A DNA stretch of 64,000 nt, taken from positions 1-64,000 of the forward strand of contig DDSZ01000038.1 in NCBI GenBank assembly GCA_002344205.1, read 5' to 3'. This document shows, one piece after another, positions 16,713-24,132 of the stretch. Numbering within the stretch: position 1 is the stretch's first letter; every line of letters starts with the position of its first letter. Source of the DNA: Opitutaceae bacterium UBA2377. GTDB lineage: Bacteria; Verrucomicrobiota; Verrucomicrobiia; Opitutales; Opitutaceae. The position numbers and the translations under genes were made by a program. Under the pieces are notes generated by a model. The model had not been told where the DNA came from. It worked only from the letters and a program-made list of their open reading frames with translations, and made no database searches.

Positions 16713-17651
16713 TCACTGCTGCAATCTGCGCGCCTCCGCGATCAGCCGGTCCCACTGCAACGCCGGACCCGGATCCACCTTGTCGTCCTGGATATGGAAG
16801 TGGCCGATGACGCCGCCAAACTCCGCCCACGCGGCCTGGGGCATTTTTTCCAAAAGCAGCGCGCCGTCGGCGTCGCGGGGGTAATCGAGCCGGATCTTGG
16901 GAAACACGCGGTGGAGCGCGCCCGTCAGCCTGATCAGCGCGGCGTATTGCTCGGGCGTGAAATCGTATTGCACGAGCTCCTTGCCCTGCACGATGCCGGT
17001 GACCGGTTCCGCGCGGGCCGGCCGCGCGATGAAATCCGGCGTTCGGATGCGCGGGTTCTCCAACGGCGGCGACAGGCGCACCCCGCCCGCTTCATCGGCC
17101 ACATACCAGACGGCGAAGGGATTTTTCTCGCCCACCGGATAGGCGCCGAGGTTGGCGATCTCGATGCCGATGGAGCGGTTGTTCGCGATCGTGGCGTGCC
17201 AGGCGCGCTCCTGCAGATCGAGCGTCTGGTAAACAGTGCCGTCCACATCCAGCAGGAAGTGCACGCTCAGGCCGCGGTTTTGGAGGATGTCGAAGCAGCG
17301 GCCGCTGAGCCCGAGCGTGTCGTAGTGGAGGACGAACTGGTCCACCATGTCGCGGAGGCCGGCGAGGTCGGGCGGTTCGGCCGGCTCGGGTCCGGCGGGA
17401 TCGGCCCGCCGCAGGCCGTGGTTCTTCGGCCGCACGCTGCCATCGGGCGCCAGCACCGGCTGGTAGGCGTTGTAGCCGCCGGGCTCGTGCCAGGTGACGA
17501 CGCGCGTGCCGGCCGGAAAATACTGCCCGGCCACGATGATTTCCTCGCCCGTGCGCTCGGCGGCCGGCGGCGGCAACGTGCGGCAGCCGGTGAGGAGGAG
17601 GAGGGAAAAAATGGCAATAACCGGGCGGTTAAGGATAACCGCCCCTACCAT
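16713..17651 (-). CDS. N-acetylmuramoyl-L-alanine amidase, lipoprotein (Amidase_2)
   Basis: A 312-residue zinc amidase that cleaves the bond between N-acetylmuramate and L-Ala in peptidoglycan. A lipoprotein signal (MVGAVILNRP, then VIAIFSLLLLTGC with Cys23) anchors it in the membrane. The domain shows FVLHYDT, ERAWHATI, RSIGIEIAN and IGHFHIQDDKVDPG, matching the His/Glu/His/Lys pattern of AmpD-like enzymes. The start codon and first nine residues are encoded by a REP-like hairpin unit, so the present N-terminus looks recently formed; a start 25 codons upstream would run through a second unit. It may recycle or trim cell wall alongside the AmpG-like transporter. Confidence 0.82.
   Translation of the reverse strand: MVGAVILNRPVIAIFSLLLLTGCRTLPPPAAERTGEEIIVAGQYFPAGTRVVTWHEPGGYNAYQPVLAPDGSVRPKNHGLRRADPAGPEPAEPPDLAGLRDMVDQFVLHYDTLGLSGRCFDILQNRGLSVHFLLDVDGTVYQTLDLQERAWHATIANNRSIGIEIANLGAYPVGEKNPFAVWYVADEAGGVRLSPPLENPRIRTPDFIARPARAEPVTGIVQGKELVQYDFTPEQYAALIRLTGALHRVFPKIRLDYPRDADGALLLEKMPQAAWAEFGGVIGHFHIQDDKVDPGPALQWDRLIAEARRLQQ
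17623..17649 (-). repeat. REP-like unit A-left (family 1)
   Basis: A 27-base unit; on the minus strand it reads GGTAG followed by a 9-bp stem with 4-base loop. It is the exact reverse complement of the unit at 17678-17704. It overlaps the first codons of the amidase lipoprotein gene. Confidence 0.85.
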
Positions 17652-17677
17652 TTTACGTTTTGGCTGCGCGTCCCTTC

Positions 17678-17704
17678 GGTAGGGGCGGTTATCCTTAACC
17701 GCCC
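17678..17704 (+). repeat. REP-like unit A-right (family 1)
   Basis: GGTAG followed by stem GGGCGGTTA, loop TCCT, stem TAACCGCCC. It forms an inverted pair with unit A-left across a 28-base spacer and lies 18 bases past the RAYT stop codon. Confidence 0.85.
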
Positions 17705-17722
17705 GTGGTCGTCCGTGATTTC

Positions 17723-18163
17723 TCATGGTTCAAAATACCACGGCCACAACCCGCCTTCGGTCACCAATCCCTTGCGCACGGGATTCTCGCGAATGTAGCG
17801 TGCCCGCTGCTCCCACGATTCGTGCGACCGCAGGCGATGCTCGAAAAAATCGCGCTGCCAGATCACGCCGGTCGTCTTTGCCGTGTAGCGCTTCCAACTG
17901 CTCCAGGCCACGCGCAGGGATTGGCCGGCGGGAAACGAGACCAGCGCATGCAGATGATCGGGCATGAGCAAAAACAAGCGCATGAACCAGATTTGACGAT
18001 CATGATAATTGCGCACCGCCGCCAACAGGGCGCCCGCCGTTTCCGCCCGCACCAAATCGGACCGGGTGCGGTCCTGCAGGCATTGGGTGAAAAAATACGT
18101 GGCACCGTCCTTCACCCAGGGCGGCACCGCATGCGGCAGGGATTTGCGTTGGGGGAATGACAT
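17723..18163 (-). CDS. REP-associated tyrosine transposase (RAYT, Y1/HUH superfamily)
   Basis: A 146-residue single-strand-specific nuclease/transposase of the IS200-like Y1 superfamily. The HUH motif is His70-Leu-His72 in MPDHLHALV, and the likely catalytic tyrosine is Tyr123 in RYIRENPVRKGLV, a signature of the RAYT group. WQRDFFEHRLR precedes it. RAYTs cut next to a short guide (often GTAG) at the foot of a hairpin, and such units sit on both sides of this gene. Length and motifs look intact, so it may be active. Confidence 0.9.
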   Translation of the reverse strand: MSFPQRKSLPHAVPPWVKDGATYFFTQCLQDRTRSDLVRAETAGALLAAVRNYHDRQIWFMRLFLLMPDHLHALVSFPAGQSLRVAWSSWKRYTAKTTGVIWQRDFFEHRLRSHESWEQRARYIRENPVRKGLVTEGGLWPWYFEP

Positions 18164-18170
18164 GGGAAAC

Positions 18171-18197
18171 GGGCGTTTAGGGATAAACGCCCCTACC
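18171..18197 (-). repeat. REP-like unit B (family 1)
   Basis: The same 27-base layout as unit A, with three differences. Two of them are compensatory (a G-C stem pair replaced by T-A) and one is in the loop, so the hairpin rather than the exact sequence is conserved. It lies 7 bp upstream of the RAYT start codon. Confidence 0.85.
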
Positions 18198-18202
18198 CCT
18201 TT

Positions 18203-19417
18203 TCACTTCGCCACGAGGAGCGGGAAGCCGTTTTTCTTCAGGGCGCGGCGCAGGGCGGCGATGTGGGCGTGGTCGCGGGTTTCCACGGTGCACACGGCGT
18301 TGACCGCGGAGACGTCGGGGCCGCTGAAGGCGCGGTCGTGGGCGATGTCCTTGATGCTCGCGCCGCTCTCGGCGATGACGCGCGTCAACTGTGCGAGGCC
18401 GCCCGGGCGGTCGCTGATGACGGCGGTGAACCGCGTGAGGCGGCCGTCGTGCACGAGGCCCTTCTCGATGATGCGGCTGAGGATGGCGGGGTCGATGTTG
18501 CCGCCGCAGACGGCGAGCACGACCTTCTTGCCACGCAGCTCGGGCAACCGGCCCGCCATCATCGCGGCGAGCGGCGCGGCGGCGGCGCCCTCGACCACGG
18601 TTTTTTCCAGCTCCACCATCCGGAGGATCGCCAGCGCGATCCAGTCCTCGCCGACGCTCACGACCTTGTCCACGTGGCGGCGCGCGAGCGCAAAGGCGTT
18701 GGCGCCGACGGTCAGCGTGGCGAGACCATCGGCCAGCGTGGGCCGGCGCGGGCGCAGGACCGGTTTGCCCGCCCGCAGGGCGGCGGCGTAGTTGCCGGTG
18801 GCGGTGCTTTCCACGCCGATGACGCGCACCCGGGGACGCAGGGATTTCACCGCCAGCGCGAGTCCGGCGATGAGCCCGCCGCCGCCCACGGGACACACGA
18901 TGGCATCGACATCGCGCACCTGCTCGAGGATTTCGAGCCCCATGGTGCCCTGCCCGGCGATGATGTCGGGGTGGTCAAACCCGTGGATGTAGGTGTAGCC
19001 GTGCGCCGCGGCCAAAGTATCGGCGCGGGCGCGGGCGGCGATGAAGTCGCGGCCCTCGACGAGGACGTTGGCGCCGAGCCGGCGGCAGGTGGTGATCTTG
19101 ATGAGCGGCGCGTATTCCGGCATCACCACGGTGACGGGGATGCCGAGGAGCTTGCCGTGGTAGGCGAGGCCCAGCGCGTGGTTGCCGGCGCTCGCCGCCA
19201 CCACGCCGCGGCGGCGGGCGGCGGGCGGCAGCCGCAGCAGGGCGTTGCGCGCCCCGCGTTCCTTGAACGAGCCGGTGCGCTGGAAGTTGTCGAGTTTGCA
19301 GACGATGCGCGCGCCGGTGATCTCGGAGAGCGGAATCGATTCCGGGCAGGGCGAGACGATGACGCTGCCGGCGATGCGCCGGCGCGCGGCGCGAATGTCG
19401 GAAAGGGTGACGGGCAT
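18203..19417 (-). CDS. ilvA: Threonine ammonia-lyase with ACT domain
   Basis: A 404-residue PLP enzyme that deaminates L-threonine to 2-oxobutanoate and ammonia, the first step toward isoleucine. The PLP lysine is in GSFKERGA; SAGNHALGLAYHG, the phosphate loop CPVGGGGLIAG and AVCGGNID follow. A C-terminal ACT-like domain (FTAVISDRPGGLAQLTRVIA) suggests amino-acid feedback. With about 400 residues and one short ACT domain it resembles the catabolic/TdcB-like or YbtL-type enzymes more than the 514-residue biosynthetic IlvA, so the symbol is approximate. A start six codons upstream is possible. Confidence 0.87.
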   Translation of the reverse strand: MPVTLSDIRAARRRIAGSVIVSPCPESIPLSEITGARIVCKLDNFQRTGSFKERGARNALLRLPPAARRRGVVAASAGNHALGLAYHGKLLGIPVTVVMPEYAPLIKITTCRRLGANVLVEGRDFIAARARADTLAAAHGYTYIHGFDHPDIIAGQGTMGLEILEQVRDVDAIVCPVGGGGLIAGLALAVKSLRPRVRVIGVESTATGNYAAALRAGKPVLRPRRPTLADGLATLTVGANAFALARRHVDKVVSVGEDWIALAILRMVELEKTVVEGAAAAPLAAMMAGRLPELRGKKVVLAVCGGNIDPAILSRIIEKGLVHDGRLTRFTAVISDRPGGLAQLTRVIAESGASIKDIAHDRAFSGPDVSAVNAVCTVETRDHAHIAALRRALKKNGFPLLVAK

Positions 19418-19565
19418 GGCCACAGTGTGGCCCAAGGCCGGCGGATGGGAACACGAAAGACGGCGGGCCCGCGGGCGCCGCCGTCCGGAGCTGAAACAAA
19501 CAACCCCGGAGCAAGCTTCGGGGTATCGGACCCTATACGAATGAAGTGACGACAGACCTGAGCCG

Positions 19566-19642
19566 GGTAGGGGCCGATCTCCGAGCGGCCCGCCTTCACC
19601 AAGGTTTCGGCGGACAGGCCCGCCCGAAGGTCGGGCCCTACC
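19566..19642. repeat. REP-like pair C (family 2)
   Basis: Two GTAG-tailed hairpins facing each other (19566-19591 and 19617-19642). Each has a 6-bp GC stem, a mismatch, then a short inner pairing. The right unit differs from the copies at 37045 and 62371 by one loop base over the shared 26 bases. It lies upstream of the threonine deaminase gene. The reading frame that crosses it is not credible as a protein. Confidence 0.8.
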
Positions 19643-19671
19643 TTGTGGTCACTTCTTTGGGTAAGTCTGAA

Positions 19672-20028
19672 TCAGTCCTGTTTTTTGCCGGCCTTCGGGC
19701 CGTGCTCCTGGCGCCAGGCCTGCATCTGCTCGCGGGCGGCAGCCCACTCGGCATCACTGATCTTCCCGTCGCCGTCGGTATCAACCGCCTTCAGGCGCTC
19801 GAGCTGCTTTTCCATGCGGGTGCGCATGCGCTGCTCCATGTGGGCCCTGGCGGCGGCGCGCTCGGCGGGGCTGAGCTTGCCGTCGCCGTCGCGGTCAAAC
19901 TGCTTGAGGATGGATTCGCGGCGGGCTTCGTCGACGCGGGGGGACTTGACCTGGGCGGTGGCGGTCAGGCCGGTGGCGATGAATAGCGTTGCTGCAATGA
20001 GGCGCGGGGATAAGAGAGATGTTTTCAT
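19672..20028 (-). CDS. Secreted EF-hand protein
   Basis: A 118-residue exported calcium-binding protein. A signal peptide (MKTSLLSPRLIAATLFIATG, cleaved near ATA) is followed by two EF-hand loops, DRDGDGKLSPAE and DTDGDGKISDAE, linked by a highly charged helix. Both loops keep the Asp/Asp/Asp/Glu ligands. The role is unknown; such proteins are common in the periplasm of Verrucomicrobia and Planctomycetes. No obvious operon partner. Confidence 0.82.
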   Translation of the reverse strand: MKTSLLSPRLIAATLFIATGLTATAQVKSPRVDEARRESILKQFDRDGDGKLSPAERAAARAHMEQRMRTRMEKQLERLKAVDTDGDGKISDAEWAAAREQMQAWRQEHGPKAGKKQD

Positions 20029-20114
20029 GGGTTATTGGGTTGTATCTTTGTGGTGGTTGCAGGTCATGACGCCGAAGCCCGCCACGGGTTACACCACCGC
20101 CCGAACATCCTAAA

Positions 20115-20468
20115 ATGTATCAAGTCACTTTCTCCGAGCAGAGCCTGCGGGAACTGAACCAGTTCGATCAACTGACCCAACTGGGGTTGATCGAGCCGAT
20201 CAGCAACCTGAAGCCGGCGGACCTCGCCAATCCCCGCGAGCCGCTGGGGCGTTTTCACCGCGGCGGCAAGGAGTTCTACCGGCTGCGCGCCGGCGACCAC
20301 CGGTTCTACTTCATGGTGCAGGGCGAGACGCTCCACACGCACTACATCCTGCACAAAAACTCGCTCGAGGACTTCCTGCTCCGCAACAAGCTGCCGGTCT
20401 CCGAGCAGCAACTGGTCGAGCAGCATTCGAAGTTCTGGAAATACCTGGAAAGCCTCACCAAGAAGTAA
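20115..20468 (+). CDS. RelE/ParE-fold protein, no antitoxin partner
   Basis: A 117-residue protein with the RelE-superfamily layout: YQVTFSEQSLRELNQFD at the N-terminus, then EPLGRFHRGGKEFYRLRAGDHRFYFMV and HTHYILHKNSLEDFL. The C-terminus is longer than in typical toxins and acidic/basic mixed. No antitoxin-sized frame lies on either side. It is 6 bp upstream of pssA, so it may be a domesticated RNA-binding regulator rather than a toxin. The toxin role is an inference I do not support strongly. Confidence 0.7.
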   Translation: MYQVTFSEQSLRELNQFDQLTQLGLIEPISNLKPADLANPREPLGRFHRGGKEFYRLRAGDHRFYFMVQGETLHTHYILHKNSLEDFLLRNKLPVSEQQLVEQHSKFWKYLESLTKK

Positions 20469-20474
20469 ACCGCC

Positions 20475-21368
20475 ATGCCCGAGACCCCTCCCCCGCCGGA
20501 TTCCGACGATCCGCAGAACCCCTACCATGTCGCCCAGGCGAGCCGGATTTATTTCCTGCCCAACCTGATGACGGCGGGCAACCTGTTCTGCGGCTTCGTG
20601 GCGGTGATCCACTGCATCCAGGCCCGTCTCGCCGAGACCACCGGCGGTGCCTACCTCGGGCAGACCTCCGCCGGCCACTACCGCGCGGCCGTCTGGTTCA
20701 TCTTCGGCGCGGCCGCCTTCGACATGCTGGACGGCCGGCTGGCGCGCATGGGTGGGCGCGAGTCGCTCTTCGGGGCGGAGTTTGATTCGCTGGCGGACGT
20801 CATCTCCTTCGGCATCGCGCCGGCGCTGATGGTTTTCTTCCTCATCCTTTCGCCGACGCAGGGCTATGAGGTGTTCCGCAACATCGGCTGGTTCCTCGGC
20901 TTTGTTTACCTGCTGTGCGCGGCGATCCGGCTCGCGCGGTTCAACGTCATCACCAACCCCCTGCTCCACCGGGATGCCCGCTACAAGACGAAGGACTTCA
21001 TCGGCCTGCCGGTGCCGGCGGCGGCGGTGACCATCGTCTCCCTCGTGCTCTTCCTGCTGCATCTCGCCGAGACCGACCGTTCGCTGCAACGCTGGGCGCT
21101 GGCCCTGCCGCCGCTCCTCGGGCTGATCGCCGTCCTCATGGTCAGCACCATCCGCTATCCCAGCGGGAAGAACATCGACCTGCAGACGAAGACAAAGCTC
21201 GTGCCCTTCATTCTCGTCCTTGTCGGCATAGGCGGCGTCGTGCTGTTCAAGGAGATCGCCCTGGTCTGCGCCACCCTGGGTTATGTCTTCTACGGCATCA
21301 TCCGGCATTTGCGGCAAAAACCGGCGGCGGGCGCCCCCGCGGCCGGCACCGGCGGGGATTTGGCGTGA
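20475..21368 (+). CDS. pssA: CDP-diacylglycerol--serine O-phosphatidyltransferase
   Basis: A 297-residue membrane enzyme that transfers a phosphatidyl group from CDP-diacylglycerol to serine, making phosphatidylserine, the precursor of phosphatidylethanolamine. The CDP-alcohol phosphotransferase signature is complete: DMLDGRLARMGGRESLFGAE then FDSLADVISFG. Several membrane segments follow. The N-terminal 20 residues are Pro/Asp-rich and cytoplasmic. It probably shares a transcript with the RelE-fold gene just upstream. Confidence 0.92.
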   Translation: MPETPPPPDSDDPQNPYHVAQASRIYFLPNLMTAGNLFCGFVAVIHCIQARLAETTGGAYLGQTSAGHYRAAVWFIFGAAAFDMLDGRLARMGGRESLFGAEFDSLADVISFGIAPALMVFFLILSPTQGYEVFRNIGWFLGFVYLLCAAIRLARFNVITNPLLHRDARYKTKDFIGLPVPAAAVTIVSLVLFLLHLAETDRSLQRWALALPPLLGLIAVLMVSTIRYPSGKNIDLQTKTKLVPFILVLVGIGGVVLFKEIALVCATLGYVFYGIIRHLRQKPAAGAPAAGTGGDLA

Positions 21369-21407
21369 ACAATATCCGTGCAACCTGCCAACAAGTCGCG
21401 TCCTGCG

Positions 21408-21425
21408 AATAACCCCGGGGTTATT
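21408..21425. repeat. 18-bp perfect palindrome upstream of dnaN
   Basis: AATAACCCC followed directly by its reverse complement GGGGTTATT, in the gap between pssA and dnaN. There is no T run, so it is not a standard terminator. It could be a binding site for a dimeric regulator. Confidence 0.5.
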
Positions 21426-21501
21426 GGCCGAAACCGGCAGGTTTTTCACCGGCCTTTTGGCGGCCCGGTTGCCCCTGACGCAGGGCCGGTTGTTGGTCTT
21501 C

Positions 21502-21530
21502 TTGGCCCGGCATACTGATACGGCTGTAAT
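21502..21530 (+). promoter_or_regulatory. Candidate dnaN promoter
   Basis: TTGGCC and TGTAAT are separated by 17 bases within an AT-rich island in an otherwise GC-rich gap. Transcription would start about 60 bases before the dnaN ATG. Confidence 0.4.
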
Positions 21531-21596
21531 TACTTATTGAAGATGTATTCTTTTAGACTTTGTTAACTTCTCTCAGGACAGTCCCGCCCCGCATCC

Positions 21597-22721
21597 ATGA
21601 AATTCAAAATCAACCGCGATCATTTCGCCAACGGCCTGGCCCAGGTGCTCAACGTGGTCGGCTCCAAGGCCACCATGCCGATCCTGAGCAATGTGCTCAT
21701 CGAGGCGGAAAAGGACCAGATCTCGCTCACGACCACCAACCTCGACCTCGGCATCCGCTGCAAGATCAAGGCCGAGGTGAAGGAAACCGGCGCCGTGACC
21801 CTGCCGGTCAAGCGCCTCGCCACCATCGTCCGTGAGCTGCCCAACGTGGACGTGTCGGTGGACGCCTCGCCCAACCACCAGGTGAAGCTGGCCTCCGGCG
21901 GTTCCAACTTCCGCATCATGGGCATCGGCAAGGAAGAGTTCCCGCCGTTGCCCGAGTTTGGGGACGAAAAATCGTGCACCCTCGAGCAGGCCGAGCTCAC
22001 CGCCATGCTCAAGAGCGTGGCCTACGCGCAGTCGAGCGACGAGACGCGCTACATCCTCAACGGCGTGTATTTCAATTTCAAGGACGCCAAGCTCACGCTC
22101 GTCGCCACCGACGGCCGTCGCCTCGCCCTCATCGCCAAGGACATGGAAGTTCCCGCCGGCAGCGCCGGGGCGATCATCCTGCCCGCCAAGACCGTCAACG
22201 AACTGCTCCGCCTGCTCGACAAGGGCGAGAAGCTGAAAATCAGCTTCAACGAGCGCCGCGCGGCCTTCCAGATCGCGACCGACAAGGACAGCAGCGGCCT
22301 GGTGGACAGCGTTTACCTCTACTCGAAGGTCGTCGAGGGCAACTACCCAAACTACCAGCAGGTCGTCCCGAAGGAAACCCACCAGCGCATCAAGCTGGAG
22401 CGCGAACTCCTCCTCCAGTGCGTCCACCGTGCCGCGCTGGTCTGCTCCGAGAAGTCGAATTCCGTGAAGATCAAGCTGTCCAGCAACCTGCTGGAAATCA
22501 CCGCGCAAAGCCCGGACTTCGGCGAGGCGCACGAGTCCATGGCGATCGGCTACAGCGGGCCCGACCTGCAGGTGGCCTTCAACCCGGCGTTCCTGATGGA
22601 TCCGCTGCGGGCGCTGACGAAGGACGAGGTCTTTTTTGAGGTGAAGGATGAGGTCAGCCCCGGCGTCTTCAAAACGCTGGAAAACTTCATCTGCGTCATC
22701 ATGCCGGTCCGGCTGAGCTGA
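21597..22721 (+). CDS. dnaN: DNA polymerase III subunit beta (sliding clamp)
   Basis: A 374-residue clamp, the usual length, made of three similar domains that dimerise into a ring around DNA and hold the polymerase. Recognisable features are [54 protein letters not shown] and the C-terminal VIMPVRLS, matching the conserved M-P-(M/V)-R-L end. It is not next to dnaA here, so a replication origin at this place is not indicated. The upstream gap carries a palindrome and a promoter candidate. Confidence 0.96.
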   Translation: MKFKINRDHFANGLAQVLNVVGSKATMPILSNVLIEAEKDQISLTTTNLDLGIRCKIKAEVKETGAVTLPVKRLATIVRELPNVDVSVDASPNHQVKLASGGSNFRIMGIGKEEFPPLPEFGDEKSCTLEQAELTAMLKSVAYAQSSDETRYILNGVYFNFKDAKLTLVATDGRRLALIAKDMEVPAGSAGAIILPAKTVNELLRLLDKGEKLKISFNERRAAFQIATDKDSSGLVDSVYLYSKVVEGNYPNYQQVVPKETHQRIKLERELLLQCVHRAALVCSEKSNSVKIKLSSNLLEITAQSPDFGEAHESMAIGYSGPDLQVAFNPAFLMDPLRALTKDEVFFEVKDEVSPGVFKTLENFICVIMPVRLS

Positions 22722-22773
22722 TTTTCGTTTTCCGTCTTCGGATCCGGCGCAGTCGTGCCGGTGCCTTTTTGCC

Positions 22774-23646
22774 GTGCAGCCCACCTACTTCATCCTTGGC
22801 GCCATCGTGCTTTCGCTCGCGTTGGCGCAGCTCAACCAGCGGCTCGGCTCCCCGGTGGTGGCGATCCTGGAGCGCTGGCTGCGCTGGCTGATTTTCGGCT
22901 TTGGCGCGGCCCACCTCTGCCTCGATTTCGGCCTGATCGACCGGCCTTACGGGGCGCTGGTCATCGTGTTTTTGCTGCTCTGGCTGCTGGGTGAAACGCT
23001 TTACAACTGGCTCGGCATCCAGGCCCTGAGCGTGAGCCCCCTGCCGCTGTTTCCCCGTTACACGCCCAATCCCGGCGGCGAGGAGTGGCCGACCCAGCCC
23101 CGGTTGCTGCGGATCCGCGAATGGCTGCGGGCGCAGGGCTTCAAGCCCGTGCAGGCGCTCAAGGCCGAGATCGGCGGCGGCATCTATCTGCGCGTCTCGG
23201 TCTATCAGGACGCCGCGGCGACCACCCGCATCCAGGTGACCTTCCTGCCCCAGGCGCGCGGGGTGATCGGCGTGTGTTTTTCCATCACGTCGCTCACGGC
23301 GGATGGCAGCCGGTTTGTGACCGACAATTTCCACATCCCCTTCGCCGGGTTCTATCCGGAGCACTGGTTTGTGGAGCGGCGGCCGCTGCGCCGTTCGCTG
23401 GCCCGGCTCCTCGCCCGGCACCGCGCGCGGCTGGGCGCCGAGAAGCTGGCGGCCTTTGCCACCGATCCGTTGGTTGACCTCAATGCCCAGCAACACGAGC
23501 TCGACCAGCTCAACACCCGGCTCGGTTTCCTTAATCCGCAGCCCGAACGGGAGGAGTTCGGAAAAATCTCCCAAGCCGGCCGTTACCGGGTCTGGAAAGA
23601 GATCTGGATGCTCAACTACCTGGGGCGCGCGGCCAGCTACCAATAG
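22774..23646 (+). CDS. Membrane-anchored hypothetical protein
   Basis: A 290-residue protein of unknown function with a GTG start. Three hydrophobic segments lie in the first 80 residues (YFILGAIVLSLALAQL, LRWLIFGFGAAHLCL, ALVIVFLLLWLLGETLYNWL). A soluble domain follows with PRLLRIREWLRAQGFKP and a beta-rich centre. The C-terminal third is basic and then helical (DLNAQQHELDQLNTRLGF). No family is recognised. Position after dnaN may be incidental. Confidence 0.7.
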   Translation: MQPTYFILGAIVLSLALAQLNQRLGSPVVAILERWLRWLIFGFGAAHLCLDFGLIDRPYGALVIVFLLLWLLGETLYNWLGIQALSVSPLPLFPRYTPNPGGEEWPTQPRLLRIREWLRAQGFKPVQALKAEIGGGIYLRVSVYQDAAATTRIQVTFLPQARGVIGVCFSITSLTADGSRFVTDNFHIPFAGFYPEHWFVERRPLRRSLARLLARHRARLGAEKLAAFATDPLVDLNAQQHELDQLNTRLGFLNPQPEREEFGKISQAGRYRVWKEIWMLNYLGRAASYQ

Positions 23647-23734
23647 GCCCCGGCCGGCGGCAAAAAAACGCTAAAGCCCGCGCGCGTGCGGTTTCGCCTC
23701 GAAACCCGCCCGGCTTCCGGCCACACTGGCCGCC

Positions 23735-24022
23735 ATGATGCTGCTTGCCGCCACCGCCATGGAAAAACTGCAAAAGGTGCCGATGCAGTTTTGGCTCAAG
23801 GCCGCCCTGGCCGTGGCCATTTTTATCGCCGCCGTGATTTTGATCAAAAAAATCGCGGGCATGAACAAAGCCATTCTCGGGGCCATCGTCTTTGTGTTGG
23901 TGACGGTCATCGGCTTCCAGTGGATCTACGAGCGCAACGAGCCGGACTGGGCGACCCCGGTGGTGGAAAAACTGGCCAACTTCTTCCCCAGCAAGGGCAG
24001 CTACCAGAACAAGCAGCGCTAG
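23735..24022 (+). CDS. Small membrane protein, hypothetical
   Basis: A 95-residue protein with two membrane segments (LKAALAVAIFIAAVILI and AILGAIVFVLVTVIGFQWI) and a charged C-terminal tail after WIYERNEPDW. An alternative start is the second ATG directly after the first. Codon use and amino-acid composition look coding. No family is recognised. Confidence 0.65.
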   Translation: MMLLAATAMEKLQKVPMQFWLKAALAVAIFIAAVILIKKIAGMNKAILGAIVFVLVTVIGFQWIYERNEPDWATPVVEKLANFFPSKGSYQNKQR

Positions 24023-24132
24023 CCGACCGGTTGCGCCCGGCCCGGCCCCGGTCTGTCCGGCGTGAATTCCTGTCATTGGGCAAAATCAGATTGGTGTTCA
24101 GGCGGCCGGTCGCCTAGCTGTAGGCTTCATTT

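Larger units (their letters stand above)
17623..18197. mobile_element. REP/RAYT element (REPtron-like)
   Basis: A single-copy RAYT gene flanked by three GTAG-tailed hairpin units: two inverted copies on its 3' side and one 7 bp before its start codon. This is the layout described for REP-associated tyrosine transposases, which are thought to process and spread such hairpins. The unit boundaries are read from sequence; whether the element is active is unknown. Confidence 0.75.

Noticed and set aside
19546..19986. Open frame across the REP-like pair C and the EF-hand gene
   Set aside because: The peptide GFGGQARPKVGPYL is the repeat itself in translation; the rest is antisense to the EF-hand gene.
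20029..20114. Antitoxin gene for the RelE-fold protein
   Set aside because: The gap is 86 bases and has no suitable frame; pssA follows directly on the other side.
21369..21596. Replication origin next to dnaN
   Set aside because: No DnaA-box cluster (TTATNCACA) and no dnaA gene; only an AT-rich promoter-like stretch.
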